From Verrucomicrobiales bacterium (GTDB taxonomy: Bacteria; Verrucomicrobiota; Verrucomicrobiia; Limisphaerales; UBA9464), in contig JAIYBC010000037.1 of NCBI GenBank assembly GCA_027488845.1, positions 1 to 58,852 of the forward strand: a stretch of 58,852 bases of DNA, in the 5' to 3' direction. The notes below the pieces were generated by a model. That model saw only the letters and a list, made by a program, of their open reading frames with translations. It was not told the origin of the DNA and did not search any database. This document shows positions 36,046-44,307 of this stretch, piece by piece. How positions within the stretch are numbered: the stretch's first letter is position 1; each line of letters opens with the position of its first letter. The position numbers and the translations under genes are program-made.

Positions 36046-37104
36046 TCAGGGCTTCGGTGTCTGCGCGGAAAAGGTCTCCCAGTCCTTCAACAGCGCGTGG
36101 ACCACCTTGGATCCCACGCGATGGGCGGACTCGAGCGAGGGGACCAGGCCCTCGTACTCGGCCAGCATGCTCTCGGCGACGCCGGTGGCGTCGGGCGGCG
36201 TGCAGTAGTTGCTGGCGGTGCGGAGGAAGAGGACGCGCCGCCAGTCCACGCGCTTCTGCGCCGCGAGACGCGACAACGCGTGGGCGATGCCCTGGTCCTC
36301 CATGTTGGTCATCACGTAGTTGGCCCGGCCGCCGGTCTGGAGCCGCGCCCAGTCGTTGGCCCAGCGGGTCATCGCCGGTCCATGCCAGTAGCGGCAGGAG
36401 CCGAAGGTGTCGCCGATCAGCACGAACGGCGGACGCTGCGCGTTGGGGAACCGCTTGTACGCGGCGCGCAGCGGCTTCATCGCCTCGTTCTCCGGGATGA
36501 CCGTGTCGCGGGTGAGCGCGAAGGCCCAGTCGACCAGCTCGCCGTTCAGCTCCCACGCCATCGGCGCAGGTTCCCATTCCGTGACCTTCGGCTTCTCGTT
36601 CGGCTTCTTGCTGCCGACCGGGATGATGGCGTACGGCCACGAAGGATCGGCCTCCCGCGAATCCACCTCGTAGGCGATGTCGCCGTCGACGACCCACTTG
36701 GCCCAGGCGGCGCTGGCCACCGAGGCGTCCGCCGGATCCACGCCGGCGATGCCGTTGACGAGCCAATAGGTGCGGCTCAGGTCGAAGCGCGGGTCGAGGC
36801 CGAGGGCCTGGACCTGCAACGCGGCCCGCACGGTGGTGCCGCTGACCATGCCCCAGAGCCCCTTGCCGTCGTGGGTCAACGGATGGTCCACGCCGGGCAC
36901 CTCGACGCGGTTGGTGAGGTTCTCCCGCTCGTGCCAGAGCTGGAACTCGCCCGGCTTGTCGCCGGTGTCCGCGCCGATCTCGTAGGTGGTCACGACCACG
37001 ACCTTGGGCGCGAAGCGCGTCTCGGGTCCCGCGGCGAAGGCGCCGAGGGCGAGGGCGAAGCCGAGTCCGCAGAAGGCGACACAGCGCAGGTTGGGGAAGT
37101 TCAT
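36046..37104 (-). CDS. Purine nucleoside permease (NUP) family protein, copy 1
   Basis: The 352-residue protein has a signal peptide (VAFCGLGFALALGAFAAG) and the NUP-family pattern: KVVVVTTYEIGADTGDKPGEFQLW, NGIAGVDPADASVASAAWAKWVVDGDIAYE, MTNMEDQGIAHAL and LFLRTASNY. Despite the fungal name the fold belongs with nucleoside phosphorylases, so these are probably exported purine nucleoside-binding or phosphorylase-like proteins. ATG 37104 overlaps the stop of the upstream gene by 4 bp (ATGA), so the two are translationally coupled. It is followed by the adenosine deaminase gene. Strong resemblance to the upstream protein shows tandem duplication. The exact activity (uptake or phosphorolysis) cannot be told from sequence. 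Confidence 0.84.
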   Translation of the reverse strand: MNFPNLRCVAFCGLGFALALGAFAAGPETRFAPKVVVVTTYEIGADTGDKPGEFQLWHERENLTNRVEVPGVDHPLTHDGKGLWGMVSGTTVRAALQVQALGLDPRFDLSRTYWLVNGIAGVDPADASVASAAWAKWVVDGDIAYEVDSREADPSWPYAIIPVGSKKPNEKPKVTEWEPAPMAWELNGELVDWAFALTRDTVIPENEAMKPLRAAYKRFPNAQRPPFVLIGDTFGSCRYWHGPAMTRWANDWARLQTGGRANYVMTNMEDQGIAHALSRLAAQKRVDWRRVLFLRTASNYCTPPDATGVAESMLAEYEGLVPSLESAHRVGSKVVHALLKDWETFSAQTPKP

Positions 37105-38243
37105 GGGCGGGATCCGGGGATGGTCTTGGAGTGGCGGTCCCAATGTCCGACGAGTTCGTGGACCACCTTGGAGCCGACCGCGTAGGCGGCCTCGAGGCTC
37201 GGGATGTAGGCGGAGAACTTCCCGCTGTTCTCCTCGACGAGGTTCTCCACGGCGGTCTTGCCCGGGGGTTGGAGGTCGAAGTTGCTGGCGGTTCGCAGGA
37301 CCAGCACGCGGTTGGTGTCCACCAGGCCGCCCTCGCCCAGGAAGGTCAGCGCCTGGAGCGTGCCGCTGTCCTCCATGGCGGTGGTGACGTAGTTGCCCTT
37401 GCCGTCGGTCCAGTACCGGGTCCAGTCGTTGGCCCAGCGGTTCATCAGCTTCCCATGCCAGAAGGTCGAGGCGGCGAGGTTGTCGCCCTTCATGACGAAC
37501 GGGGACCGCCGCGCGTTGGGATGCCCGGTGTACCGCGAACGGTTCTGGATCATCACCTCGTTCTCCGGAAGCGGGACGTCCTTCGTGAGCCGATAGGCCC
37601 AGTCGACCAGGCCCGGGTTGAGGGCGAAGACCACCTCGCCCAGCCGGGTCTTCTTCGGGAGGGCGTAGGGTTCGCCCTGGCTGAGCGGGATGTAGCCGGT
37701 GGTCCATTCGGGGGGCGCCTCGCGCGGATCGATCTCGTGGGCGAGGTCGCCGTCCACGACGTACTCCGCCCAGGCCGCGCAGCCGAGGGTGCCGTCGGCG
37801 GGGTCGATGCCGGCGATGCCGGCGGTGATCCAGTAGGCCTTGGAGAAGTCGAAGCGGGCATCCCGGCCGAGGGCGGCGATCACCGCGGCGCTGCGGGCGA
37901 TGCCGCCGCCGGTGCAGACCGCGAGCACGCCGTCGTCGCGGTAGCGGAGAGGACGGTGCGTGCCGGGGATGGCGACCTTGTTGGTCAGGTGCTCGCGCTC
38001 GACCCAGAGCTGGAATTCGCCGGGCCGGTCCCCGGTGTCCTCACCGATCTCGAAGAGGGAGACGACGACCACCTTCACCGGCATCGGCGCCGCGGCGGTG
38101 GGCTTGGCGGCGGACGGCGCGGAGGCGCATCCGGCGGTGAAGCCGACGGCGGCGACGAGGGCGGCGATCCAGGGGACCGGCTTCCATCGGAAGCCCGGGG
38201 AAGTCGGCACCGGGGAGAAGGGCTGGGAACGGGTGGGAGGCAT
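37101..38243 (-). CDS. Purine nucleoside permease (NUP) family lipoprotein, copy 2
   Basis: A paralogue of the downstream gene, 380 residues: VVVVSLFEIGEDTGDRPGEFQLW, AGIAGIDPADGTLGCAAWAEYVVDGDLAHE, TAMEDSGTLQAL and VLVLRTASNF repeat the same blocks in the same order. The N-terminus differs: AALVAAVGFTAGCASAP is a lipobox, so this copy should be lipid-anchored while copy 1 is soluble. Its stop overlaps the start of copy 1 by 4 bp. Upstream is the TonB receptor, but a strong terminator stands between them, so this gene probably has its own promoter in the 108-bp gap or receives read-through. The pair may be two stations of one nucleoside pathway. Confidence 0.84.
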   Translation of the reverse strand: MPPTRSQPFSPVPTSPGFRWKPVPWIAALVAAVGFTAGCASAPSAAKPTAAAPMPVKVVVVSLFEIGEDTGDRPGEFQLWVEREHLTNKVAIPGTHRPLRYRDDGVLAVCTGGGIARSAAVIAALGRDARFDFSKAYWITAGIAGIDPADGTLGCAAWAEYVVDGDLAHEIDPREAPPEWTTGYIPLSQGEPYALPKKTRLGEVVFALNPGLVDWAYRLTKDVPLPENEVMIQNRSRYTGHPNARRSPFVMKGDNLAASTFWHGKLMNRWANDWTRYWTDGKGNYVTTAMEDSGTLQALTFLGEGGLVDTNRVLVLRTASNFDLQPPGKTAVENLVEENSGKFSAYIPSLEAAYAVGSKVVHELVGHWDRHSKTIPGSRP

Positions 38244-38292
38244 GAAGGCGGCGGGCTTCGGACGTCAGGTCGACGGGCGGGAGGAAGGTACG

Positions 38293-38329
38293 AAAAAGGG
38301 CGGCAACCATCACGATGGCTGCCGCCCTT
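38293..38329 (-). terminator. Strong intrinsic terminator of the TonB receptor gene
   Basis: On the minus strand a 15-bp stem with a single mismatch (arms 38296-38310 and 38315-38329, loop of 4) is followed directly by TTTTT. It sits 23 bp past the receptor stop and separates it from the NUP-family gene. Confidence 0.9.
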
Positions 38330-38351
38330 GAAGCGGGTCCGACAGGGCGGC

Positions 38352-40649
38352 TCAGAACTTGTACGTGACGCGTCCCTCGAGGCGGAACGGCAGTTCCGCG
38401 ATGATGGACTCGTTGCCGTAGACGCCGTTGGGGGCGCCCCAGTTCTTCTCGTCGGTCACGTTGAGCAGCATCACACGGGCATCCCAGGTCGGGCGCTCGT
38501 AGAAGAACGTGACGTCGAGGGTGTACTGGGCGGGGATGATGATCGTGCCCACGTTGTTGTTCCAGATGTCGCCGGTCGCCACGATGTTGGCCGTGGCGCC
38601 GAAGCCGCAGTCCAGCTTGTAGGTGGTGAGCAGGTTGAACAGGTGCTGCGGCGCGCCTTGGCGGCGGATGTCTCCCGGAGGCGCGGAGAAGAAGCGGTCG
38701 CTCGCGGGCACCAGGGTGGTGTTGCCCACGTCGAAGCCCGCCGCGCTCGACATCGCGTCGATGTACGAGTAGCCGAGGGTCACGTAGAAGTTCCGGTTCG
38801 GCTGCAGGTTCAGCTCGGCCTCGAAGCCGGTGGAGTCGATCTCGGTCACCTGGCGGGTGACCGAGTTGACGTCCGCGCGCTTCTGGTTGAACACGGCCAC
38901 GTTGAAGAACGCGTGGTTGTCCAGGAAGCCGTACTTGGTGCCGACCTCGAACAGCTCCGCCTCGGTGTGGAAGCTGCCGGAGGTGAAGCCCGCGTTGCCC
39001 TGGGTGGTGATGCCACCGCCGTTGCCGACCGCGCCGGCGGGGTTCTGGCTCCAGTTGTAGGTCGCGTAGCCCGTCAGGGTCGGACGGAACTTGTACACCG
39101 CGCTGACGTTCGCGCTGAACATCCCGATGACGGTGTTGTCGCCCGGGAGCCAGCCGGCCGGATCGGTGTAATCCGCGAACATGACGTCCTCGCGGACGCC
39201 GGCGAGGAACGAGAGCTTGTCCGTCGCCTTCCAGTCGTGCTGCCAGTAGGGCCCGACCTGCCAGACCTTGCTCACGCCGGAGTCGCCGTTGGCCGGCATG
39301 TAGTACCGGTTCGGCCAACCCGGAACGGGAGCGAAGCGGCCGCCCGCGTTGAAGTAGCTCGCGTTGTAGATGTTGATGAAGTTGCGGTCGCGGGTGATGT
39401 CCCACACGCCGGCCGGCTCGTTGAAGAAGTCGTTGTACGCCTCGACCTGCTGGTAGCGGACCGACGCACCGGTGTTGATCGAGTGCGCATCGCCGGAATA
39501 CCGGGCCTCGAGGCGGTTCTCGAACGACACGCTCGGATCGATGATCTCCGAGTAGTAGTAGGAGGACAGCGTCTCGCGCCGGACGTACCGGAAGAACGAG
39601 TTGTTCACGAACTCCCAGTCGCCACCCGGCTTCAGCGTCTGGATGAGCTGGGCGTTGTAGCTGACGCCCTCGGAGTCATCCCCAGGCCGGAGCAGGCGGA
39701 TGCGACGGTTGATGGGGACGAGCGGTCCGGTCTGGATCACGTTCACCGCCGGGAAGCCCGAGGTGACGTTCACCGAGTTCTGGGGATCGGAAGGCGGGTT
39801 GCCGGCACCGTTGTTGATGTTGATGCCGGTCTGGTACAGGCCGTTGTCGATCAGGTTCTGCGTCGGGCGGTTGATGCCGAAGTTCTCGGTGTAGTTCGCC
39901 CAGAGGAACTCGTTGTTGAAGTCGACGGTGTAGTTGTCGGAGGCCAGCCAGGTGATGGCCGCGTAGCCGGCCTGGGTGCGGCGGAAGCCGTCGTAGTAGT
40001 AGCTGCCGGACTGCTCGCCGGAATAGGAGATGCGGTAGGCGAGCTTGTCGTTCACCGGGCCGCCGGCGTCCGCCGTCCAACGGCGCTGCTCATACATGCC
40101 GACCGTCGCCGACACCTCGCCGTGGAACGAGTCGAAGTAGGGCTTCTTGGTCTGGTAGTCGATGTAGCCGCCGACGTACTGCGAGGGACCGTAGACCGCC
40201 GAGGCCGGGCCCTTGACGATGTTCACGGACTCGACCGAGTTGAAGTTCACCGGCATGCCGTTGCCGTTGGACGTCAGGCCGACGCGCATGCCGTTCACGA
40301 ACGTATCCGCGATCTGGCCGCGGATGTCGGGCGTGGTCGGGGCGCCGAAGTTCGAGCGCGTGTACGAGCTCGAGGTCAGCTTCGAGAAGTCGCGGACGTC
40401 GAAGATGTTGATCGCGTCCAGCTGCTCGCGGGAGATGATCGTGACGTTGCGGGGGGTGTCGATGATCGACCTGTCGGTGCCATAGACGGAGTTGATCGGG
40501 CGGATGGTCGGGATGACCGATTCCTCGACCGGGACGCCCTCGATGATGGTCTTCTCGAGGGCATTGGTCGTGGTCTGGGCCACGGCGCCATACCGGGACG
40601 ACAGCGCTAGCGCTGCCGCGGCGGCGACCTTGAAGTGTTGGGTCTTCAT
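38352..40649 (-). CDS. TonB-dependent receptor heading the purine nucleoside block
   Basis: A 765-residue outer-membrane protein: signal peptide (VAAAAALALSSRYGAVAQ), a plug domain with TIIEGVPVEESV, IDTPRNVTIISREQL, FNSVESVNIVKGPASAVYGPS and VGGYIDYQTKKP, and a barrel with many aromatic strands ending in VTYKF. Tyr- and Asn-rich strands are common in carbohydrate- and nucleoside-type receptors. It lies upstream of two NUP-family genes and the exported adenosine deaminase on the same strand, so purine nucleosides or nucleotides are plausible ligands; the terminator after the gene means transcription may be split. ATG 40649 is at the signal peptide; no SD is visible. The 160-bp gap to the divergent GTP cyclohydrolase II gene should hold both promoters. 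Confidence 0.88.
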   Translation of the reverse strand: MKTQHFKVAAAAALALSSRYGAVAQTTTNALEKTIIEGVPVEESVIPTIRPINSVYGTDRSIIDTPRNVTIISREQLDAINIFDVRDFSKLTSSSYTRSNFGAPTTPDIRGQIADTFVNGMRVGLTSNGNGMPVNFNSVESVNIVKGPASAVYGPSQYVGGYIDYQTKKPYFDSFHGEVSATVGMYEQRRWTADAGGPVNDKLAYRISYSGEQSGSYYYDGFRRTQAGYAAITWLASDNYTVDFNNEFLWANYTENFGINRPTQNLIDNGLYQTGININNGAGNPPSDPQNSVNVTSGFPAVNVIQTGPLVPINRRIRLLRPGDDSEGVSYNAQLIQTLKPGGDWEFVNNSFFRYVRRETLSSYYYSEIIDPSVSFENRLEARYSGDAHSINTGASVRYQQVEAYNDFFNEPAGVWDITRDRNFINIYNASYFNAGGRFAPVPGWPNRYYMPANGDSGVSKVWQVGPYWQHDWKATDKLSFLAGVREDVMFADYTDPAGWLPGDNTVIGMFSANVSAVYKFRPTLTGYATYNWSQNPAGAVGNGGGITTQGNAGFTSGSFHTEAELFEVGTKYGFLDNHAFFNVAVFNQKRADVNSVTRQVTEIDSTGFEAELNLQPNRNFYVTLGYSYIDAMSSAAGFDVGNTTLVPASDRFFSAPPGDIRRQGAPQHLFNLLTTYKLDCGFGATANIVATGDIWNNNVGTIIIPAQYTLDVTFFYERPTWDARVMLLNVTDEKNWGAPNGVYGNESIIAELPFRLEGRVTYKF

Positions 40650-40777
40650 TTGTTCAGGGTGATGAAAAGCGGACAGGTCTGTTGGTTCTATTCGCTGCCG
40701 ATTCCGCTTGGGCTGCACGATTTCGGCGGTTGAAGCCTCCGAAGCAGCGTGGGTGCCACGACTGGCAATCAAGTTGC

Positions 40778-40800
40778 AACCCGAGCGGCCGGGTTTTATT
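40778..40800 (+). other. Terminator-like hairpin in the leader of the GTP cyclohydrolase II gene
   Basis: AACCCG and CGGGTT form a 6-bp stem with a 6-base loop, followed by TTATT, and end 10 bp before the ATG at 40811. It may be an attenuator or just a palindrome. No FMN riboswitch consensus is visible in the 160-bp leader. Confidence 0.3.
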
Positions 40801-40810
40801 CCCTGCCTTC

Positions 40811-42403
40811 ATGCCGACCGCCAAGCGCAAACCTCAGACTTCCGCACGTCGCCCCGCCGCGGCCGTGCCCTTCGCCGAGCTGCTCGCCAAGCTCGGGGAT
40901 CCCCGGGTCCGTTTCGGCGAGGACCGCGCTTCGGTGAACGAGCGGCCCCTCCACGGCACCACGCTCTTCCTCGCCTCCTGCTCGGTCGAGACGCGGTTCG
41001 GGATGTTCCAGGCCCATGTCTTCCAGGACATGATCCACAAGGGCTACATCATCGCCCTCGCCCATGGCGACCTGCTCGGGGCGCGGCACCTGTACACCCG
41101 GATCCACTCCTCCTGCGTCACCAGCGAGACCCTGCGCGGATGCGACTGCGACTGCGTCCAGCAGCTCGAGGGCGCCCTCGAGGTGATCGTGAAGCGGGGA
41201 CACGGCATCCTCTTCTACCTGATGCAGGAGGGACGCGGCGTCGGCTACGTGGCCAAGGCCCGCGACCGCATGGTGGTCCAGGCCAGCCAGGACCAGATCT
41301 CCACCTTCCAGGCCTACGCCGCCATGGGCCTGAGGAAGGACTACCGGGACTACGAGGACGTGATGCACGCCGCGACCCTGCTGGGGCTGAAGAAGGCGAA
41401 GTTCGTCCTGTTGACCAACAACCCCGACAAGACCAACGCCATGAAGGCGCAGGGACTGCGGGTCGTCCGCGCGGAACCCCTCGAGTTCGAGCCGTCCCCC
41501 TTCAACCTCGCCTACCTCGCCTCCAAGGCCGTCTCCGGCCACGTGCTCGACCGTCCGTCGAAGACCGACGTGAAGTCGATGCAGCCGCCGGAGCCGGTGG
41601 AGCCGTTCGCGCCGCACGCCTTCAGCGAGGCCCAGCGCTTCGTCTACACCGCGAGCTACTTCCTGCCGGTGAAGCCGGTGAACAGCGAGATCCTGCTCAC
41701 CGAGCCACAGTTCAAGGAGCACAAGGCGGACATCGAACGCCAGATGCTGGGCACCACGCCGTTGGTGAAGGACTGCTACCTGATCCGGGACAACCGGTTC
41801 ATCGTCGAGATCGACTACGAGCGGTTCCTGCGCTTCCGCAAGGAGCGTCCGAACGACCCCCTGGTCCCGCTGCTCACCACGCCCTACTGGTTCAAGGTCC
41901 ACGTCTACTACGACATCGTCACCAGCCAGGAGTTCGTGGTGCTCACCTACGGCAAGCCGAAGATCTACGACCTGCCGGTCATCCGCCTCCAGAGCGAGTC
42001 GCTCTTCAACCGGTTCCCGCTCACCAACAAGGACAACCGGGACAAGTTCAAGCACTCCGTCCGCGAGATCGTCCACTACGGGGTCGGTGCGATCTGCCTG
42101 CTCTACTTCGACGGACGCGGCGCCGGCTTCGGGGCCCACGCCACCGACCGCATGCTCACCGAACGCGGGGTCGCGTTGTCCTCGGACGAGGCCTACCGGA
42201 AGCTCGGCGTCAGCTACGACAGCCGCGACTACGACGCCTGCTTCACCCTGCTCAAGCACCACATCCCCAGCGGTAAGGTGCAGATGATCATGAACTCGCC
42301 CTCGAGCCTGGTGAAGAAGACCGAGTACGCCTCGGCCCTGAACCGGCACAAGATCGAGGTCGAGAAGTGGATCTTCCTCGACGAGCACTCGCTGCAGGAC
42401 TGA
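40811..42403 (+). CDS. GTP cyclohydrolase II with a second, degenerate copy of the domain
   Basis: The first half (residues 1-250) is a complete RibA: zinc ligands C102, C113 and C115 lie in HSSCVTSETLRGCDCDC, followed by LMQEGRGVGYVAKAR and VLLTNNPDKTNAM. This enzyme opens GTP in the first step of riboflavin synthesis. The second half (about 300-530) repeats the fold: VRLQSESLF-like (RLQSESLFNRFP), LLYFDGRGAGFGAHATDR, YDSRDYDACFTLLKHH and MIMNSPSSLVKK. The three cysteines are replaced (S, R, K region), so this copy cannot bind zinc in the usual way. The total is 530 residues, about 2.5 times normal RibA. ATG 40811 is clear. No other rib gene is adjacent, so a role outside riboflavin synthesis is possible. 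Confidence 0.88.
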   Translation: MPTAKRKPQTSARRPAAAVPFAELLAKLGDPRVRFGEDRASVNERPLHGTTLFLASCSVETRFGMFQAHVFQDMIHKGYIIALAHGDLLGARHLYTRIHSSCVTSETLRGCDCDCVQQLEGALEVIVKRGHGILFYLMQEGRGVGYVAKARDRMVVQASQDQISTFQAYAAMGLRKDYRDYEDVMHAATLLGLKKAKFVLLTNNPDKTNAMKAQGLRVVRAEPLEFEPSPFNLAYLASKAVSGHVLDRPSKTDVKSMQPPEPVEPFAPHAFSEAQRFVYTASYFLPVKPVNSEILLTEPQFKEHKADIERQMLGTTPLVKDCYLIRDNRFIVEIDYERFLRFRKERPNDPLVPLLTTPYWFKVHVYYDIVTSQEFVVLTYGKPKIYDLPVIRLQSESLFNRFPLTNKDNRDKFKHSVREIVHYGVGAICLLYFDGRGAGFGAHATDRMLTERGVALSSDEAYRKLGVSYDSRDYDACFTLLKHHIPSGKVQMIMNSPSSLVKKTEYASALNRHKIEVEKWIFLDEHSLQD

Positions 42404-42405
42404 GC

Positions 42406-42427
42406 GGAATTCCCGATTCGGGATTCC
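42406..42427 (+). terminator. Weak terminator-like hairpin after the GTP cyclohydrolase II gene
   Basis: GGAATTCCCG and CGGGATTCC can pair with one bulge, just 2 bp past the stop, and CCGGTTTCC follows. The T-tract is short, so it is only a candidate. Confidence 0.35.
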
Positions 42428-42480
42428 CGGTTTCCTCCATCGGCACGGCTGGGTCCGGAGGACGCGTTCGTGTCGGCGGT

Positions 42481-42501
42481 GACACGGATTTCACGGATTC
42501 C
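42481..42501. repeat. Phrase repeat: tandem CACGGATT
   Basis: ACACGGATTTCACGGATT is an imperfect tandem of an 8-9-bp unit. Very similar runs occur at 44811-44830 and 47760-47773. It lies in the 233-bp gap after the GTP cyclohydrolase II gene, which has no coding sequence. Confidence 0.6.
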
Positions 42502-42558
42502 GCGCACCGGGGTGCCTGATCTCCGATCCTGGCTCCTTTGGAAATCCTTCGGAGTGTC

Positions 42559-42573
42559 CACGGAGACACGGAG
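42559..42573. repeat. Phrase repeat: CACGGAGACACGGAG
   Basis: A tandem of CACGGAG separated by AC lies 60 bp after the CACGGATT element in the same gene-free gap. It belongs to the same style of intergenic phrase. Confidence 0.5.
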
Positions 42574-42636
42574 GGGCGGGTTCGTCGTCCGGTGTTCATC
42601 GGAGCCGCGCGGCGGCGGGTCCGGTGGCCGATGGGC

Positions 42637-42930
42637 TCACCGTTTCGAGAAGACCCACAGGACGATCGCGACGACCAGCAGGCCGCGATAGAGGTAGGTG
42701 CCCGGATGGCCGAGCGGATGGAGGATCGAGACCCTCCGATGATGGAAGTCGCACCAGCATCCGGTGTAGGGCATCGAGCCCGGGAAATGGCGCGTGTGCC
42801 CCGGCTTGCCGCAGGTCTCGCAGAAGCCGCAGTGGCCCCGCGGAACCTCCAGGCCCTCGAGGAAGGCGGGATCCTTCTTCCACAAGCCGCAGTGGCAGCC
42901 CCGGGGGTTGTCGGAGTCGGATGGATTCAC
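42637..42930 (-). CDS. Small cysteine-rich protein with one membrane segment
   Basis: A 97-residue protein with a GTG start. CHCG near residue 12, then GHCGFCETCGKPGHTRHFPGSM and TGCWCDFHHRR give nine Cys and many His, arranged like one or two zinc ribbons. A hydrophobic C-terminal helix (YRGLLVVAIVLWVF) should place it in the membrane with the metal-binding part on one side. I do not know a family. Its composition is unlike a random frame and the cysteines are clustered in pairs, so I think it is real. It is convergent with the GTP cyclohydrolase II gene and 88 bp downstream of the hypothetical gene at 43019. A metal-binding or redox role is inference. Confidence 0.65.
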   Translation of the reverse strand: MNPSDSDNPRGCHCGLWKKDPAFLEGLEVPRGHCGFCETCGKPGHTRHFPGSMPYTGCWCDFHHRRVSILHPLGHPGTYLYRGLLVVAIVLWVFSKR

Positions 42931-43018
42931 TCGCAGGTTCTCCGTGCCGGTTGGATTCCCAAGGGGAAGGTCTCCCCTCCGGAAGCGGGAACGATCCCGC
43001 CGCTGCCCGCAGCCGCGG

Positions 43019-43552
43019 TCAGGAAGTTCGATCCGGCGGACATTCCTTGTCCATGGCCGTCTTCACCTCCGGTTCTCCGGCGGGATCCGGGACCGGGCGT
43101 GCCGCCTCGGCAAGGTGGTGTCGGACCACGGCCTCCCAGCCGGGGTTGCCGACCGTGAGCGCCAGAAAGGAGGTCGATGACAACCCCGCTTCGACCGGCC
43201 TCGCACAATCGACGAAGAACCCGAGGGCTTCCTCCAAGGTCTCATCGTCGTGCCAGGTGCTCATCAAGGTGAAGCCCGGTTCCGTGAGGCCGTCGCCGAC
43301 ATGGACCTCGTCGAAGATGTCGTGGATCCGCTCGCAGTCGGGTCCCCAGACGCAGACCCAGATCAGTCCGGACGCCAGCAACCGACCGGCGATCCTTCCG
43401 ACGGCGTCGGAAGGGATCCCACGGGCGTCGACCGCGAGGAAAAGGATCGTGTGGGCGGAAGGCAGGGCGATGTCCGCGATCGCCTCGAAGGTGGGAACGG
43501 AATCCGAGAACAGCGGGAGTTCCGGTCCGGGGATGATTCCGTGGCGATTCAT
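43019..43552 (-). CDS. Hypothetical cytoplasmic protein
   Basis: This 177-residue protein has no signal or membrane segment. Regular alternation of strands and helices is seen: HTILFLAVDARGIPSDAVGRIAGRLLASGLIWVCVWGPDCERIHDIFDEVHV and STWHDDETLEEALGFFVDC. The IWVCVWGPDCERIHDIFDE and TWHDDETLEEA blocks look conserved, as in a DUF family I cannot name reliably. ATG 43552 is taken as the start, since the ten residues before it look unrelated. Neighbours are the Cys-rich membrane protein downstream and a gene-free 320-bp stretch upstream. Function unknown. Confidence 0.68.
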   Translation of the reverse strand: MNRHGIIPGPELPLFSDSVPTFEAIADIALPSAHTILFLAVDARGIPSDAVGRIAGRLLASGLIWVCVWGPDCERIHDIFDEVHVGDGLTEPGFTLMSTWHDDETLEEALGFFVDCARPVEAGLSSTSFLALTVGNPGWEAVVRHHLAEAARPVPDPAGEPEVKTAMDKECPPDRTS

Positions 43553-43872
43553 GGGCGACGTAGCCGGTGACAACGGCGGCATTCCAGCCCGCGGGCGGTT
43601 CGACCCACGACTCCAGACATGGGCGAGGCGGATGCCACCGAGCCGAATCCCGCTTCCCCTTGGCCTCGTCGACAGCCTCCCGCTTCCTCTCCGACTTGTC
43701 CATCGCTGGCGTCCGTCCGGGAGGACCGATTGGGGCGGTCCACGGACTCGTACCCGCGGACGGCGGCGAGCGTTGGGGACGAAGGTGTGGAGGCACAGCC
43801 CGAAAGCGGCGTCCGGATGAGGAGGCCCGCGGTTGTCTTCGGGGTTCGGAAACGGAACGTGGGCGGTGTTGG
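43553..43872. other. Gene-free stretch
   Basis: About 320 bp between the hypothetical gene and the VOC-family gene. Open frames on both strands are shadows with no conserved content; I see no RNA gene, hairpin with T-tract or repeat. Confidence 0.4.
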
Positions 43873-44268
43873 CTACCGGTCATGGACCACGCCCGGCCGA
43901 CGTTGCGCCACGTGCCAGAGGACGCCGGCAGGATCAACCAGGTAGGCGATGCGAAGTCCCCACGGCTGCACGGCCGGAGCCTTCGGTGCCGGAACACCGA
44001 ACCGCCGTGGCAGATCGAGCGACCCGATCCGGGCCCACCAGGCGTCCAGGTCGTCCACCAACAGCTGCATCATGAAGTTCGCGGCCCATTCCTCCTGGAA
44101 ATGGCGCTGCAGCAGGAAGGAACCCGAACCGACCCGGAAGATCGCCACCTCGCCATCCAACTCCTTCACGAATCCCAGGGCCTCGTAGAATCCCTTCGAG
44201 AGTTCGAAGTCCTTGGTCGGAAGGAACGGCCGGGCGCTTTCGGATCCGCTGGGCATGGTGGAACTCAT
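43873..44268 (-). CDS. VOC-superfamily (glyoxalase-like) protein
   Basis: A 131-residue protein made of the paired beta-alpha-beta-beta-beta modules of the VOC fold: ARPFLPTKDFELSKGFYEALGFVKELDGEVAIFRVGSGSFLLQ, then NFMMQLLVDDLDAWWARIGS and WGLRIAYLVDPAGVLWHVAQ. The final DPAGVLWHVAQ is the typical end strand. Members include glyoxalases, antibiotic-binding proteins and dioxygenases. The usual Glu/His metal ligands are not all evident, so it could be a binding protein. ATG 44268 is clear; the next gene upstream is the small membrane protein, 39 bp away, on the same strand. Confidence 0.83.
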   Translation of the reverse strand: MSSTMPSGSESARPFLPTKDFELSKGFYEALGFVKELDGEVAIFRVGSGSFLLQRHFQEEWAANFMMQLLVDDLDAWWARIGSLDLPRRFGVPAPKAPAVQPWGLRIAYLVDPAGVLWHVAQRRPGVVHDR

Positions 44269-44307
44269 GGTGGGTCGGGACTTGTCCGGGCTTGGCGCGT
44301 GTCGGGC

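Noticed and set aside
40650-40810. FMN riboswitch or purine riboswitch in the divergent gap
   Set aside because: The conserved core of neither class appears on either strand.
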